64,000 nt of DNA from Ancylostoma caninum (GCA_037903475.1 JBAJFG010000479.1:1970501-2034500); one strand, 5' to 3'; shown: positions 11,761 to 24,350, counted from the first letter of the stretch. Numbers and translations are program-made. The notes: generated by a model from the sequence alone, not told the origin.

Positions 11761-14700
11761 ATGGTGCTGTCTCAGCAGGTGAAGTGGGCATGGATCGCGG
11801 GAGCACCTGTTCTCTTCTCGCCTCTTCTCTATTTTGGAATGGTACTATTTTCCTTTTTGTGTACGTCAGAGAACATGGAGATTGGGATGCTTCATTTTCA
11901 GCCTTCCAGATGTATCTATTGTATACTTCTGATCAGCTCATTCTGGATCGCGGAGGTGGTTCCCATTGGAATAACATCGCTATTGCCAGTTTTCCTATTC
12001 CCAGTGCTAGGCATTAGTTCTGCAAAAGAGATATGCCTGGTATACTTCAAGGTTAGCCTAGATTCAAGCGAAATATGAATATTTCTGATGTAGGTGGATG
12101 TTCAGGACTCCATAGTACTCTTCATTTGTACATTATCGATGGCGCTGGCTGTTGAGGAGACGAATCTACACAGACGTATAGCGCTGAAACTGCTTTGTAA
12201 AGTGGGAACAAGGAAGCAGACGTGAGAAATTCACTAGTTTTGTACATGTAGAGAGGTTACTCGGGAGAAAATCTGCACATTACAGAATGCTTCTCGGATT
12301 CATGGCTATCACAGCACTCGTGTAAGTCATTGATTTTTCAGTCACTTTAATCCGGCGCACATGGACGATATTTTGATCATCTCGCCATTTAAGCCTTTCA
12401 CTCCTCCGGTGTCGGTAAAATTGGTGTCACGAAAGTCCATGTTTGGACAGATAATTAGGTCGATTATGGTAGTTGTACGAAGGTTATGGTAGTATAAAGT
12501 CTCGGCAGAAGTAGTGCAGAAAATTCAATGAAATACCAATTTTGCGATCAAATGGAATAATTTCATCAATACAAATTGAGTAATGTTGACTGATAAGCTC
12601 ATCAAAAAGGATTTTTCTTTGGCGAAACGTGAGAAAACTGTGAGTGATATAGTGTTTACCGAATGTGTGCGGTCACCCTATAAAGAAGGGGATACGTACA
12701 AAGTGAGTCACTATTCGTATTTTGCATCTCGTAAGAACCCTCTTCTTCCCACTCCCACGCTATACAGAGTTTTAACAGACGAGCTCGCAATTTTGAAGTC
12801 TAAGTAAACTCGAAACTCCACCCAATAAGCCTCTAGTCAAAGCAGTGTTGCACAAACCGATAGAGACAAAGCAGAAATGTTGGCCGTCGTTTTCGAACTA
12901 TTTTTCAGTCAATACAATCGCACTCATGTGCTTAGCTATTCTGTATGATTCCCGAAATTGAGCGACTCCATATGGTGCCACGACGCTGACATCTACAATC
13001 TTACAATCTCCAAGTAGCCAGCATCTTACTCTGACACAAATGATCACATTCCCTCGCTGTTTATCAAAACCACCTTGCATTCAATCGCGAGACCACTAGA
13101 ATATACCTCCAACCTCAGCTTCATGCACGGAGAGGTACCATCTAGGTGGGGACTCTCGCTCATAACTCCTAATCTAAAAAACCTCCGTAGACATTCTCCA
13201 CTTACCTTCGTCGATGAGCATCACCTCGATTTTTATGAAGACATTGGAGGAAATACCTGAGACGAAGGCTTAAAGTCTTTTTCAGGGACACTCTATCATT
13301 TCTAATTTTTACGGATTTCAAAAAAGCAAATGTACGATTGCGGCAATGTTGCAAACATGGAGTGACTAGACAATAAGACAAAAGATATGGTACTGGTGTG
13401 GTATATCTGGGCTTTCGTAAGGCTTTTGACTAAGTTCCTCACGAAAAGCCCCAGAAAATAGATATCGGAATTTATTCCTGCGTCAATTTGGATCCGTCCG
13501 TTCTTCTCTCATCGCGTCCTCCGCGTCCGTTTTAACACTACCTTGCCTGAACCTGGGCATGTTCGGAGCGGAATTTTACAAGGAGGACGGGTCTGGACCT
13601 CTAGTCCTCTCAAATTTACACTCACGAATTCCCACTTTTCATAAGTACACTAAATGTCAATTGTTCATGTTTGGGCATGACCTCAAAAATTTATGTTAAG
13701 ATTTCAGTTCATGACGATTAAGATCCTCTACAAATACAAAATACAACTAACTTGTTATGTTATAGGTTATAGGTTTACCAGCCTGGCCGTCCGGCTAGCG
13801 CCGGACTTCCAGATTTTTCCTAATACTCGCTTCGCTCGCATGACTTCGTCAGATTTTCATTTTGTTATTCTCACAGCCACGCCATATTCTCGCTATAGTG
13901 CGTTCCTCCTTTCCATTGCTTTTCCTCATGTAAACCTGGACTTATCAAAAGGGATTGACGCTGTTTCTCAGAGCAATTTTATCTTCAGCTCAGCTGAAAT
14001 AGCTATTTGTGACTACATATAACCGATCCAACCTTCAATGACTACGGGAAATGGTTCACCATTTCAAGGAATATTTTATTTTATTTATTTTATTCCATTT
14101 ATTTTCAAGGAACATCCAAATGCACGCATGCGTCTATATGTGTTTTACGTATACATACATGCATACATACATACATACATTTGTGTATGGATGTACATGT
14201 AAATATTTGTGTATACATATTCATAAAAATTCTCATTACACATTATAAGTTTCCTTTACCCTACTGACGAGTGCAGGAGGAAACCTTTAACATAGCTTTG
14301 TTTTCGTATAAGGATAATGCCCGAAACGAAAACAAGCATTAGATCCTAAATCGAAACATAGAGTTACCATACTTTGTTTGCTATAACTGGTCAAACGATA
14401 AGAGCCAGTTTGAACATATAAAAGAGGAGGGTGTGGTGGTTTCATAGACAAATGAGAAGGGGAAAACGTGGGAGATGATGTGAAATGGAGGGGGTGACAC
14501 GGATGTCATTCTACTCGCTCCTGAGGTCTGACATTTAGTGTTTTACGATCGATATTAAGCGCCAGGGAACCGATCGAGCAAAGATGGATCCAATTCATGG
14601 CTCGAAGTCCAAAATTTTATCAATACTGAACACCGGCGGACCCCTCCTCCGTCACATTTTCAAGGGTTCTCACTTTTGGACGGCGCACTCCTACACCAAC

Positions 14701-17700
14701 AGTGGACCAGTTGTTGTAGAGTATTTTCTTCGATCTAGGCCAGACCCCATGAATTTCGTTTCACACTGACAAACGCACCAAACGCACAGACACACACAGA
14801 CACACACGCACGCACATACACACGAAGTAAGCTCGTTATTATTAGTCATGATAAGTTTCTTACGCTCTTGGAATTGAATAGTTTTATCCAGGGTATTTTG
14901 GCTAATTCGGACAAATTTTTGCAGAATAGTAGAGCGAATACCTCTTACGATGTACGAGGGTAGACCATTTCGCAGCTCCGAATTTTGAATGCAATACTGC
15001 TGTAGTCACTATGGCCAACTGACGGTAGAATCCTCATAACAGAAATCAAAAATTTGCTGCTTGAAAAAAAAATCAAGTCAAGAATGTTAGTACCCCTGGT
15101 ATTATCTTTAACATGTTGAATGTATTATTAATTGTCTATGGATTGGGATCTCCCATTATCTCACGAAAAAGTTAAAATAATACACATTGAGGGAATTGAG
15201 TGCTACCACAAATAACATAACTTCGATCAGCATTGTGATGCAATTTGCCACTTAGCTATTATGAAAGCTAAAGGCAGAGTATCAAAAGTATTAGCAACCA
15301 GGGACAAATCTGTTCTTCTATTTGCTTCCAAAAGTTATAGAGTCCTTGTTAAAATATGGAACCTTCATCTTCAACCCGTACAAAATCAATACAGCAAAAT
15401 TTGGAAGATGCAAAACAATTTCACAAAGAAGCTTTTGATAAGAAATCCCAATTTCAATCACAACAGCATTCCCTCTGCAGCGGACAGGAATACAAAATCT
15501 GGACTATACTCTCTGTTGAAGAAAAATTCGACCTCAAAATGTTCCGTCAGATTATTTTAGATTACAACTAAAATTGCAATTAAATACAACTAAATTGTAA
15601 TTAATTTATCACAAGTTCCAATTAGTTAATACTGAGCAGATTGAAGACATTCTATATTTACTAAAATTCTTGGCAACTATCTCAAGTGATGACTACTTCC
15701 TAGACGGATATCTGATTGTACTCATTTGTAGTTCTATGGGTGTGGGTCATGATGAGGCAAAAGTGGGTAGGCAATGTGTCTGCGATTGGTTCGTTCGAAC
15801 CCTCGCCCTACCCTTCAGGACCTACTCGCACTAATTCGCGCGCAATTTCACCATAGTTGCCCATGCAAATTTGAATGTGAGTGGGGACGAGTCGACGCCG
15901 AAGGGCGGGAAGAGGCTGGCCCATTTTGCCTCATCATGACCCACACCCTAGTTCTACTTGTGTCAATTTACTAATAGCGTGAGATGTAGCATGTAGATAA
16001 TGAAAAAAAAATTTATTTGGATACTGCTAGCGGTTGTTCTTGCCTCAAAATCAGTTTTACATTGCAAATACTTACTCATACTTGACCCATAAAGTCTATT
16101 TTATGCAAAAATCTTATCCGCTTCAACTCAGTCACGAAAAAAAAGAAAAGGAACGCAAAGTATTGCCATGTGCCTGAAATGCGTGTCCCGATACTTTGAC
16201 TGATTTTATTGTCAACCGGCAATTATTTAATCCTTGAGGAGGTGGAAATTATTTAATCCTTGGGAAGTGCAACATCCTGACGTTATATCGCACGTCTGAA
16301 AAATTGAGATTATTCTGTTGACTTAGCATGTGGACTACAACAACTTTATATTATACAAGTGTAGGTAGAAATCTGTGAAGAAGGGGCTCCCTGAAAATAT
16401 TAGAACTATTTCATGACCGTTAGTGTTCAAAATGTAATGCACCGCAATCAAATTTCGAATCTTGTTTTTTCAGTTCATTCTTTGTTTCTGACACGGCATG
16501 CACAGCACTGATGATTCCAATCGCGTTAGCTATCATAAGTTCCGTCAATGAAGCTACAAATACAAGTATTGGGTGAGCACATGTCTTAATGTTAAGATTG
16601 ATACCCACTACTTTGAAACCTTTCAGTAAAACTGACGAAACCACAACGGAATGCACAGAGTTGCACCAATTGCCAGGGAACCAACGTGGTTTTTGCAAGG
16701 TGATTTTTGATTGAAAGCAATGATAACTGATTCATGTCTCCTCATCGTTAATACTTTATGCGCTCGTTCTCGCTTGTGCTCATGGTTCACTCATTGGTGG
16801 GACTGCGATAATAACTTCGACAGGGCCAAATCTGGTTTTTCGTGAACTGATACAGACGTAGGTGAAAATCGGTCGGTAAGATGGCAAAATCAATACTAGT
16901 TTGCTTTAGAAAATACGCCGAGAACGAAATAAGTGTATCTTATGTTCAATGGATGGCTTTTGCTATGCCAGGAATGATTCTTTGCCTTCTTGCGTCATAT
17001 GTTGTTCTCATGGTGAGACCAGAAGTCATTGTATAGCTTTTGCAGTTTGCGTAAGACACCACTTGTAGTGCTCGTTTATGGGACCGCAACATCTATACCT
17101 TTGGTGTTCTCCTCCAGCAGATGATGAGCGACACATTTCACAAGCTGTAGGGAAGAGAGTCAAAGCCGCTTATGATTCGCTTGGAGATTTCACGTAAGCC
17201 CTAGAGTGCTTCATAAAGTGCTTGCTCAGATACAGATAACTTCGACTGAAAGCAACTTGCCGATAGATGCACACGTCAATTCATGGCTTTGAAACTGGAC
17301 AGTTGACGGAACAGCGACACCGACATTCTAGAGGCTTCAAATCTCTGAATAATTCGGCGGCCTTCTTCGCAGTACAATCTGCGTGAATTAACTCGACATC
17401 TACACAGGAGAAAGGAGTAAGGGCTATCAGAATTGTCTGACACGTCAGCCCATATTTACAGGGGAGCGTCATAAAAATTGACGCCCTGAAGTTATGCTGT
17501 AAATAGGACATCGTCTCGAAAACCCCTATATATGCATATCCAAAATAAAGGTCACATCTTAGCAAATACAAAAAATCCACTCCTTTTAGGAGAACGCTCT
17601 CTCCTTGTTAAAACAGCCACGAAGATGTCAGTAGAGAATATCACCGATGCGCCGCAACTGAAGTTCGTCCATTCTTCTTCCATATCACAAAGAGCGTAAG

Positions 17701-20700
17701 CTTTAGGAAAACGGTACTCATAAGAAAAGTATGGCAGGTGTTACTCTCCAAATATCACATGAAAGCACGTCCTTGTATGCAAGTCTTGTCGTGTTCCCGC
17801 TAAAGAAATTCATCTATGTTTTACCATAGAAAATTTTTTCCTTTCCTTGTTTCTCAGCCAAGCAATCTTCTGAGGTCACATTTTTCTGCTTATCTTAAGT
17901 CTCATCACAAGATGAATTCATAGGTACTTTGGCCAAGGCTTGGCTATTGTTCAAGGGACAAACGTGGTACGGGCCCAGTTTCAAAAATCTACTTGAGGGA
18001 CTTCAATTTGCCAGAGAATAGGCTCCCTTGTGAGCCGAATTCCAGTCTACGGATGACCTCATATGGATATTTTAGAGGGCAAGAGCTGCGCTATCATCCA
18101 CAGAAACATCAGGCTCCCAATGGCTTATATATTCAAGATCTGGGACAAAGTCGACCTGAGTTAGTTGCGGCGCAGAGGCTATGCAATCCCTCGTCGTCTC
18201 TGTGACTGCTTCTGCAGGGAAGGACCCTGTTGCGAACAAGAGTGCATTCATTCTGATTGCCATGACATGGGCTTTATTCTATATATACCTATTTAGAATG
18301 ATTTCTCATCTTTGATTCTCTACGACTCATTTTAGGTGCGTCAGTAATTCTGACGCACCCTGTATGTAGAAGATACATCTATGTGGGGAAGACCAACCTT
18401 TGCTTCTGAGAATATCTTCAAATCACTCTTGCGAAGCACACATTATGGTGTTAATAGGTAGTCATACTGGTACTGGCAAATCTTTTGAAGGCAGCAGGAG
18501 AGTTTAGAGCAGGAGCATTCTTGCTCAGAGACCGCTCCCGCTCGTACTGTGAAGCTATTAGCTCTTACTTCGTGTAGTATCTTATAAACAACATCGAAGG
18601 GTCGTCGGATAGATTCAAAAGAGGGAATATCAAGATAACGATTCCTTGTTGTTGCACAAGGGATGTTTGAGTAAGGTAGCTGCTATACTCCTCAGGAGGA
18701 GTATAGTACCTATGCGATGCCGGGTTGGCGACCGCTCACAATCGATTTGTTGGCGACCGCTCACAATCGATTTGCACCGAAGCCGCAGTCGCCAACTTCG
18801 GCGGCCGCCGCGACGCCCCGCTCAAAATCGATGCACACCGTTCGCCAGCGACGGCGACGCAAGATGCTACACTCCTCGAGGACTATAGCGGCAGTGTAAG
18901 AAAAAACTTCCTTCCTAAAAATTAACTTCCTAGTGAAGTTATTTTGTACTTTTCCGAGTTTTGCAATATCCTTTTTCTTACGTGGGTTGAATACAGTAGA
19001 TTCACACTCAATTAGAGGACGAACGTACACTTTGTAAGCTTGTAAAGGCAGATTTTGATCAGTAGTGGAAATAGCCTTGAATATTTGGAATGTAGACTGT
19101 GTGCCTTGCTACACATAATTGAGTAATGTGAGGTAAAATCAAGCTTATGATCATAGTGAAACCGTAAGTCTGTAACAGAGGTGATACTTGGCACTTCTGT
19201 AGAGTCAATAGTATATGACCCGGATGAATGGAAATTACCAATCCTGAGATGATAAGTTTCACCTGAAGAAAGTGGTAACTGCCACTTCTTACACAAATCA
19301 ACCAAACAGTTAATTGCACTTTATTCTTATCTTCGGGTTCACTTTTTCTCTTTACATCATCTGCAGATGTATCGAGAAATTAATGAACCTATTGCATACA
19401 TCGGACTCCTTTACTTTGCAAAAGTTCAGCTATTTCAGATGTAAAGAGAAGGAATAAGATGAGAGACAAAACCTCGCTTCCAGACAATTTATCAATTGCA
19501 GTAGTTTTTCATGGCTAACCCGATCAAATGCTTTCGCGAAGTCGAAATAAAAATATCAGAACAAGATCTTCTATGCAAAACGTCTGATCAATCATTGAGA
19601 CACTCGAGTAGAATAGTTTCAACTGACCTTCCCGCGACAAAAACCATGCTGGGAAGGTGGAATCAGGTCATTCTCCCAAAGATGTGTCATATGTGTTTTT
19701 TCAAGACTTTTTCGAACACTCTACAAAAGATCGACGTTATACTTATTGGACGTTAATTTGAGACATCTGAAGAAGGCCGCTTATTAAGAATAGGGGTAAC
19801 AAGTGCATGCTTCCATAATTTGGGGACTTCAGAGCACATCATCGACTGGTTGAAAATATATGATATCGGGAAAGCAATAATTTCCGAAATTTGTTAGTAA
19901 ATATTGGGGGGGGGGGGGAAGATTCTCAGAGGTCATGGAATATGAACTGGTCTTACTAACAAGTTCATATACAGTAAGAGTGTCAAAGTAGAGAAAGTCC
20001 TTCATTGAACATTTGATGGGACGACTAATGCAGGGTCTTTTTCCATCATCTTCGTAGTAGGCGGCTTCAACAGCGAGTAATTTGGCTTTCTCTTGGTCAG
20101 TGACGGCCAGTATATCATCTTTTTGCATTGTTTCTACAGTCGATTTAACAGAAAGTTCGTACCTTAGGTAGGAGAAGAAGCTTTGTTTTCCAGAACTTAT
20201 TATCTTTTTCTCTATATTAGGATTATATTTTCCGAGACGTTCTGAGAAAGAGGCCAAAAATTCTTTGTACTCACGCTAATCTCTTGTTGTTTTGGCATAA
20301 GCATGGGAAAATTCCTTATGTCAAAGTATTTTTCTTGAGTAGGGTGTTAGGTTGGTTTTATGAGGGAATATGTAGACCCACGGGACAAATATATCTACAA
20401 CATTGATGCAGTATGTCAATGAACATATTGTATTTATCATTTACAGAAGAGATCGACTCGAAGGAATAGATCCAGTTGACACTGGCAAGGTAGACGTTGG
20501 TTGCTAAATAGTCGCATTTAGTGAGTGATCTACGATATACAGGATTGAAGTCAACTCCGCTCCCCAATATATTGAATGTGATACTCATATGATCGCTTGC
20601 GCCAACGGGAGCACGAAGGAAAAAGTTATCAATCAATTCCGTTGAATTTGTGAACAGCAGTAGCTTCCTTGATGTACTGGGTAAATCCATGACATCTAAT

Positions 20701-23289
20701 CATGTCTTAGAATGACAAAGAGTTTGAGGGATTATCTGAGTCTCAATCATTTTCTGGCATATTGTAATCAACAAGAATAATTGTGGGTTATGGGAGATCA
20801 CTGATTTTGTTGACTAATTGATCAGTGAGTGTGGAAAAGCATGTAGGTGTTCTATAAACTAAGCCTGAATGACAGATCATTTGAGAAAACGTCGACAGCA
20901 ATGATGTCGTATCCGTCTCTGATAGATTCAGAAAGTACGAGCGAATGACATATTTTCTCTCTAAGCAAAATTTCAACACCATCACCCGCCCTCTCGCTGC
21001 GATCAAAACGCAAAATCACGTACTTATTCAATCAACTACCAAACATAGTAGACAGTGAATGATGCGACTTCAGTCAAGTCTCCGTGAAGAGGTATATATC
21101 AAAATTATCACCAAACACAAGATCAATATGCATTGAGTTCTTAGGTAGTAGGTAGTGATCTAAGATCAGAGAAGCACATCAAGTATGATGAGTTTTTAGT
21201 TATACTAGAAGTCCGAGGAGAATCATTCAGTTTTCCTGGATATGAGTGTTATGAGCTGTATGGTTAGAGGACTCAGATCTATGGGCTCGTTCATCTCTAG
21301 GTTGTTTCCTCTCCGCTTCTGTGAGGGATTCCCTGAGGAATATTCCTTTCTTCGGGAAGAATCTCAGTAGAGGTGCACTGCCAAGTGCTGAAATACTGCC
21401 AAATGCTGAAATATCCGAACAGAGAGAGCAGCTTTAATAAGTCTCGGTCGATTCGACTGTTCACCTAGGCGATACACGGCGGCAGGGAAACATTAAACTT
21501 TTAGATGAACTAGAATGTTGAGGACACTGTCGAAATCGTATTGAAGTTTGTCACGAGACTATACCCTCGAGACTCTTTCGTTACAACCATGTGTTTCTCT
21601 AATACTGTCACATCGTAAACTGAAACGATGTGATTTAAGGTTCGCTGAGAAATCCATTCTTGGATGGCTCATAGTGCTTACGACATGTTGGATTCTGCGC
21701 AAACCTGGCTTCTTCCACGGCTGGAGTTACCTATTCCCAGATGACGGGTATAACTTTTTGGAACTGTTATCATAAATGTTTCCATTGATTGATTGATTTC
21801 TTACTTATTCAGAGTCTTGTTAACCGATTCAGTGCCTGCTATCTTAGTTGTCTTCATACTCTTTGCCTGGCCAAAAGATCTGTCTTCAAGCGGTACGTTA
21901 GCTACTACATGACAACTACGAGAGGGCAACCCTATAGATGAAAATGAAACCTACTGGGTTGAAGCTTTACCCATCAATGTTTAGCACTTTGTATGATATT
22001 TTTGCAATGTACTATAAAGTGAAGGCTCGTTAGGTTCAGATCTCGCTTATATTCGATGTCTTGAAATTATGCACTCTTCTTCTCTGGATTCCAGAGCAAA
22101 AAGAAAAATCGAGTGACAAGCAAAATGGTACGCATTACAGTAACACCTTGTCAGACCAAGCAAACCATAAAAGCTCCACTGGAGTGTTGGATGAGTCCGA
22201 TGTTATGGGCCCTTCAGACGTAAGCCGCGCGAAAACCCCCTATGATTAATCATAGGTGGGCGATATCGCTGCGGCGTAGATCTGGTGGCAGTCACCTTCT
22301 TGCCCAACACCACGTAGAGACGTCCTAAATCGAGCTACGATGAGGAATGAAGTGAGAGTGTTTCGTCGCTGGGCGACAACTTTCGTCGCCTACCCATTCT
22401 TGCCGCCTTGACGTCGCCGCGGCGTCAAAAGGACCCATCAGTTGAAGCTGATTTCATAACGACCAGTATTATTCTGCAGATCTTCCCCCAATCTTAAACT
22501 GGTCCGCCATGAAGAGGAGATTTTCATGGTCATGCGTGTTGCTCATAGGTGCTGGGTATGCCATATCCGAAGGAGTACATGTTAGTATTGATTTTCTATA
22601 CCTGTCACTGAACCAACAGTTGCAACAATCAAAGCGTAAGCTTTCCAGAAATCTGGGCTTTCATCTCTGATTTCCTGCACGATGAGGGATATTTTCGGAC
22701 AACTTCATTCCGTGTTTTTACTACGTAAGAACATTTTCTGGCTCTGCTCTACTAGTTCTTCGTTTTTGTTTTTGAAAAATAGCCTTCAGTTGCTGTGACC
22801 GCGTCAATAACTTTCACGACGGAGTTTGCGAGCAACGTTTCAACAGGAAGTATATTTATTCCCATCGCTCTGAGCATTGTCAGTGGAAAAAGTTTCGCTT
22901 ACTGTATGGAAGATAATTGCGCACTGTTTATTGGGTTCTATATTCCCTGCAGGCTGAATCTCTCCACATTCATCCTCTATATCTTGCGTTGCCAGTGACC
23001 CTAGCCTGCTCATATTCCTTCATGCTTCCGATGGCTACACCTCCAAATGCTGTTGTGTATGACACAAAAATAGTTAACATGATAGAAATGGTAGGATATT
23101 TTGTTTGCCAGTTGTTTTTTCTTCAAACCTAAACTACAAAGAACATTTCAGATAACGACTGGACTAATACTCAACATTTTCTGTATTCTGATCACTGTTC
23201 TCAATCTGAGCACGTGGACGTATTGGTTGTTTGATCTGGGAGCATTTCCAGATCTCACGAAGCACCACAATTCAACCATTCATAGCTAG
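11761..23289 (+). CDS. SLC13-family (NaDC/NaCT/INDY-type) sodium:carboxylate cotransporter
   Basis: Plasma-membrane transporter of di- and tricarboxylates by family. Exons: 11761-11841, 11902-12051, 12094-12221, 12286-12321, 16474-16572, 16627-16699, about 16733-16857, 16910-17012, 17069-17193, 21640-21747, 21813-21892, 22095-22127, 22480-22580, 22649-22724, 22790-22878, 22953-23090, 23152-23289 (TAG). The total is about 560 residues, normal for the family. Landmarks: SFWIAEVVPIGITSLLPVFL, SDTACTALMIPIAL (first Ser-Asn-Thr-type loop, here SDT), GGTAIITSTGPNL, RKPGFFHGW, LTDSVPAILV, LLIGAGYAISEGV, TFTTEFASNVSTGSIFIPIA (second SNT loop), LPMATPPNAVVY. Phases agree at every junction except the 16699/16733 intron, which has no in-frame AG acceptor. 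Intron 12322-16473 and intron 17194-21639 are swollen by mobile DNA. Confidence 0.93.
13275..13690 (+). pseudogene. LINE (CR1-like) reverse transcriptase fragment
   Basis: Broken frames read VVYLGFRKAFD-stop-VPHEK (usual VVYLDFSKAFDKVPHEK) near 13395-13450, and later KYTKCQLFMFGHDLK, corresponding to the FADDLK active-site box with the first aspartate environment altered. Several stops. It lies inside the 12322-16473 intron of the transporter gene in the same orientation and is probably the left half of the LINE whose C-terminus appears at 15240-15571. Confidence 0.7.
13775..14851 (+). repeat. Dispersed repeat, copy 2
   Basis: Second copy of the 8664-10106 repeat in the same orientation, starting TACCAGCCTGGCCGTCC. 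It keeps the CATACATA microsatellite (14155-14182), the ATATAAAAGAGG box (14417) and the CAGACACACA tract (14787-14820), but has only about one minisatellite unit. It lies within the transporter intron and appears to separate two parts of a LINE copy, so it is likely a younger insertion. Confidence 0.85.
15240..15571 (+). pseudogene. LINE (CR1-like) C-terminal fragment
   Basis: Two frames together read KAKGRVSKVLATRDKSVLL then, after a shift, KSY and LEDAKQF..., matching the post-RT region of the LINE on the opposite strand at 18870-19030 (YVRPLIE...NPRKKKDI...VQNNFTRKL). Words such as FTKKLLIRNPNFN and AADRNTKSGLYSLLK are typical of this region. At least one frameshift. Confidence 0.7.
15737..15948. 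mobile_element. hAT-type MITE, copy 2 (212 bp, 8-bp TSD)
   Basis: Ends GGGTGTGGGTCATGATGAGG and complement, interior shared with the 290-500 element. Perfect 8-bp flanking duplication TAGTTCTA at 15729-15736 and 15949-15956. Sits in the 12322-16473 transporter intron. No coding capacity. Confidence 0.88.
18333..18358. repeat. Perfect short hairpin
   Basis: GGTGCGTCAG, a five-base loop TAATT, then CTGACGCACC: a 10-bp perfect stem within the 17194-21639 intron. It is not associated with a recognised element here. A transposon terminus or a stray palindrome are the simplest readings. Confidence 0.5.
18670..18900. repeat. GC-rich palindrome and direct repeats beside the LINE 3' end
   Basis: Contains CTATACTCCTC followed at once by GAGGAGTATAG (18682-18706), a direct repeat GGCGACCGCTCACAATCGAT (18727 and 18751), and a GC-rich stretch of CGCCGCGACG type. 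It may be tail debris of the LINE or an independent foldback unit; not resolved. Confidence 0.45.
18870..21010 (-). pseudogene. CR1-like LINE retrotransposon, decayed, antisense in transporter intron
   Basis: Read on the minus strand in order: endonuclease remnants (21006-20788); GASDHMSITFNIL of the endonuclease end and a linker (20690-20358); a pre-RT segment with DILAVTDQEKAKLL (20257-19829); RT blocks SEVPKLWKHALVTPIL and YFDFAKAFDRVSH (about 19850-19500); then a post-RT stretch LCKKWQLPLSSGETYHLRIG (19305 on) and YVRPLIECESTVFNP (19030). Frames change at least four times and stops interrupt the RT, so it is dead. It accounts for about half of the 4.4-kb intron. Confidence 0.82.
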
Positions 23290-23689
23290 TGATTTCAAGG
23301 TCTCTTTCAATATTTTTAGCTGTTGTCCGCTTCCATTTTTGTTGTACTCCGTACTATATGCATTACTATCTATTGTGGTATTACTACTAGATTCAAACTC
23401 AGTTGCACCAGCATTGCCCATGAGCAGAAGGTTTTTTTTTACAGAGTACGAGCGATCACGAAACACTTTCCGCTGATTCATTGTCTCTGGTCTGCTACTA
23501 TTAGGTTTATGAAAAAGTTTCCGCCCTCTAGGGCAAGTAGTTATAATAGATGGTTATCCTTACAAATGCTATGTGAACTATGCTTAGTTTTGCTGGTGTT
23601 TTTCAGCCCCTCAAGCAATCCCTCTGTACAAAGTTTCAGTGAAAAAGGCTTTTTTTTGGAAATTTTGGGGCCCCATGTGGAGTAGTGGC

Positions 23690-23985
23690 TTTCACAAAGC
23701 CGTCAAAGAAACGCTTAGAGCACTGCGCTAGGATGTGCTAACCCATGCGTCTTATTCAACAGACTATGCCCCGTCAGACTTCTACTTGTTTCGATCGATT
23801 TCCCACAGGCTTTCCGAGCAGCGCTTCCCATCTTTTGAAAATGTCGGAAAATGGGCGAAGGAATGGATGGAGTCGGAGAAAGAGGCTTTCTACCGCTGCG
23901 GCGTCCGTCTTCTCCCAGAAGAAGTCGGAAGGTTATGGCCAACACTTTGTTTGATGTATCTGCTTTATTTCTTTTTGAATAAAGA
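23690..23985 (+). pseudogene. Mariner transposase C-terminal fragment
   Basis: A frame reads DYAPSDFYLFRSISHRLSEQ then RFPSFENVGKWAKEWMESEK, EAFYRCGVRLLPEE and GRLWPT, close to the mariner C-terminus (SPDLAPSDYHLFRSL..., WLDEWIESK, FYRRGIRKLPERW). The preceding codons (KAVKETLRAL) also fit. The N-terminal and central parts are absent and no terminal repeats were found, so this is a truncated remnant. It lies just past the transporter gene. Confidence 0.82.
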
Positions 23986-24350
23986 CTCAATTTTGCTTAA
24001 AAAAAGGCAGAACCTTGTTTTAATATCTAATACTTTACGAGGTTTGAAGGGACACAGGGGTCTGGCGCTGCTGCGCAAATGTGCGTACACATGTCAAACA
24101 TGCTGTGAAAGACACTCGAACGCCTGTATTTGCTTCGAGAAGAGCTTTGGAGGAAAATGTTTTTTCTCATTTTGCACGCACATTTCGTGCTAGTTACCAC
24201 TCAGGAAGTTAAATTTGCTATTTGCTTATGCTACACTTGTTGAAATTATGTATTAATAAATTAATGTATTTATTGGCACGAAACGTCATAAGAAACTCTC
24301 AGAAGAAGATGTACAGGGCCATCTTTTACTTGTCATCAGGAGTCTATCGC

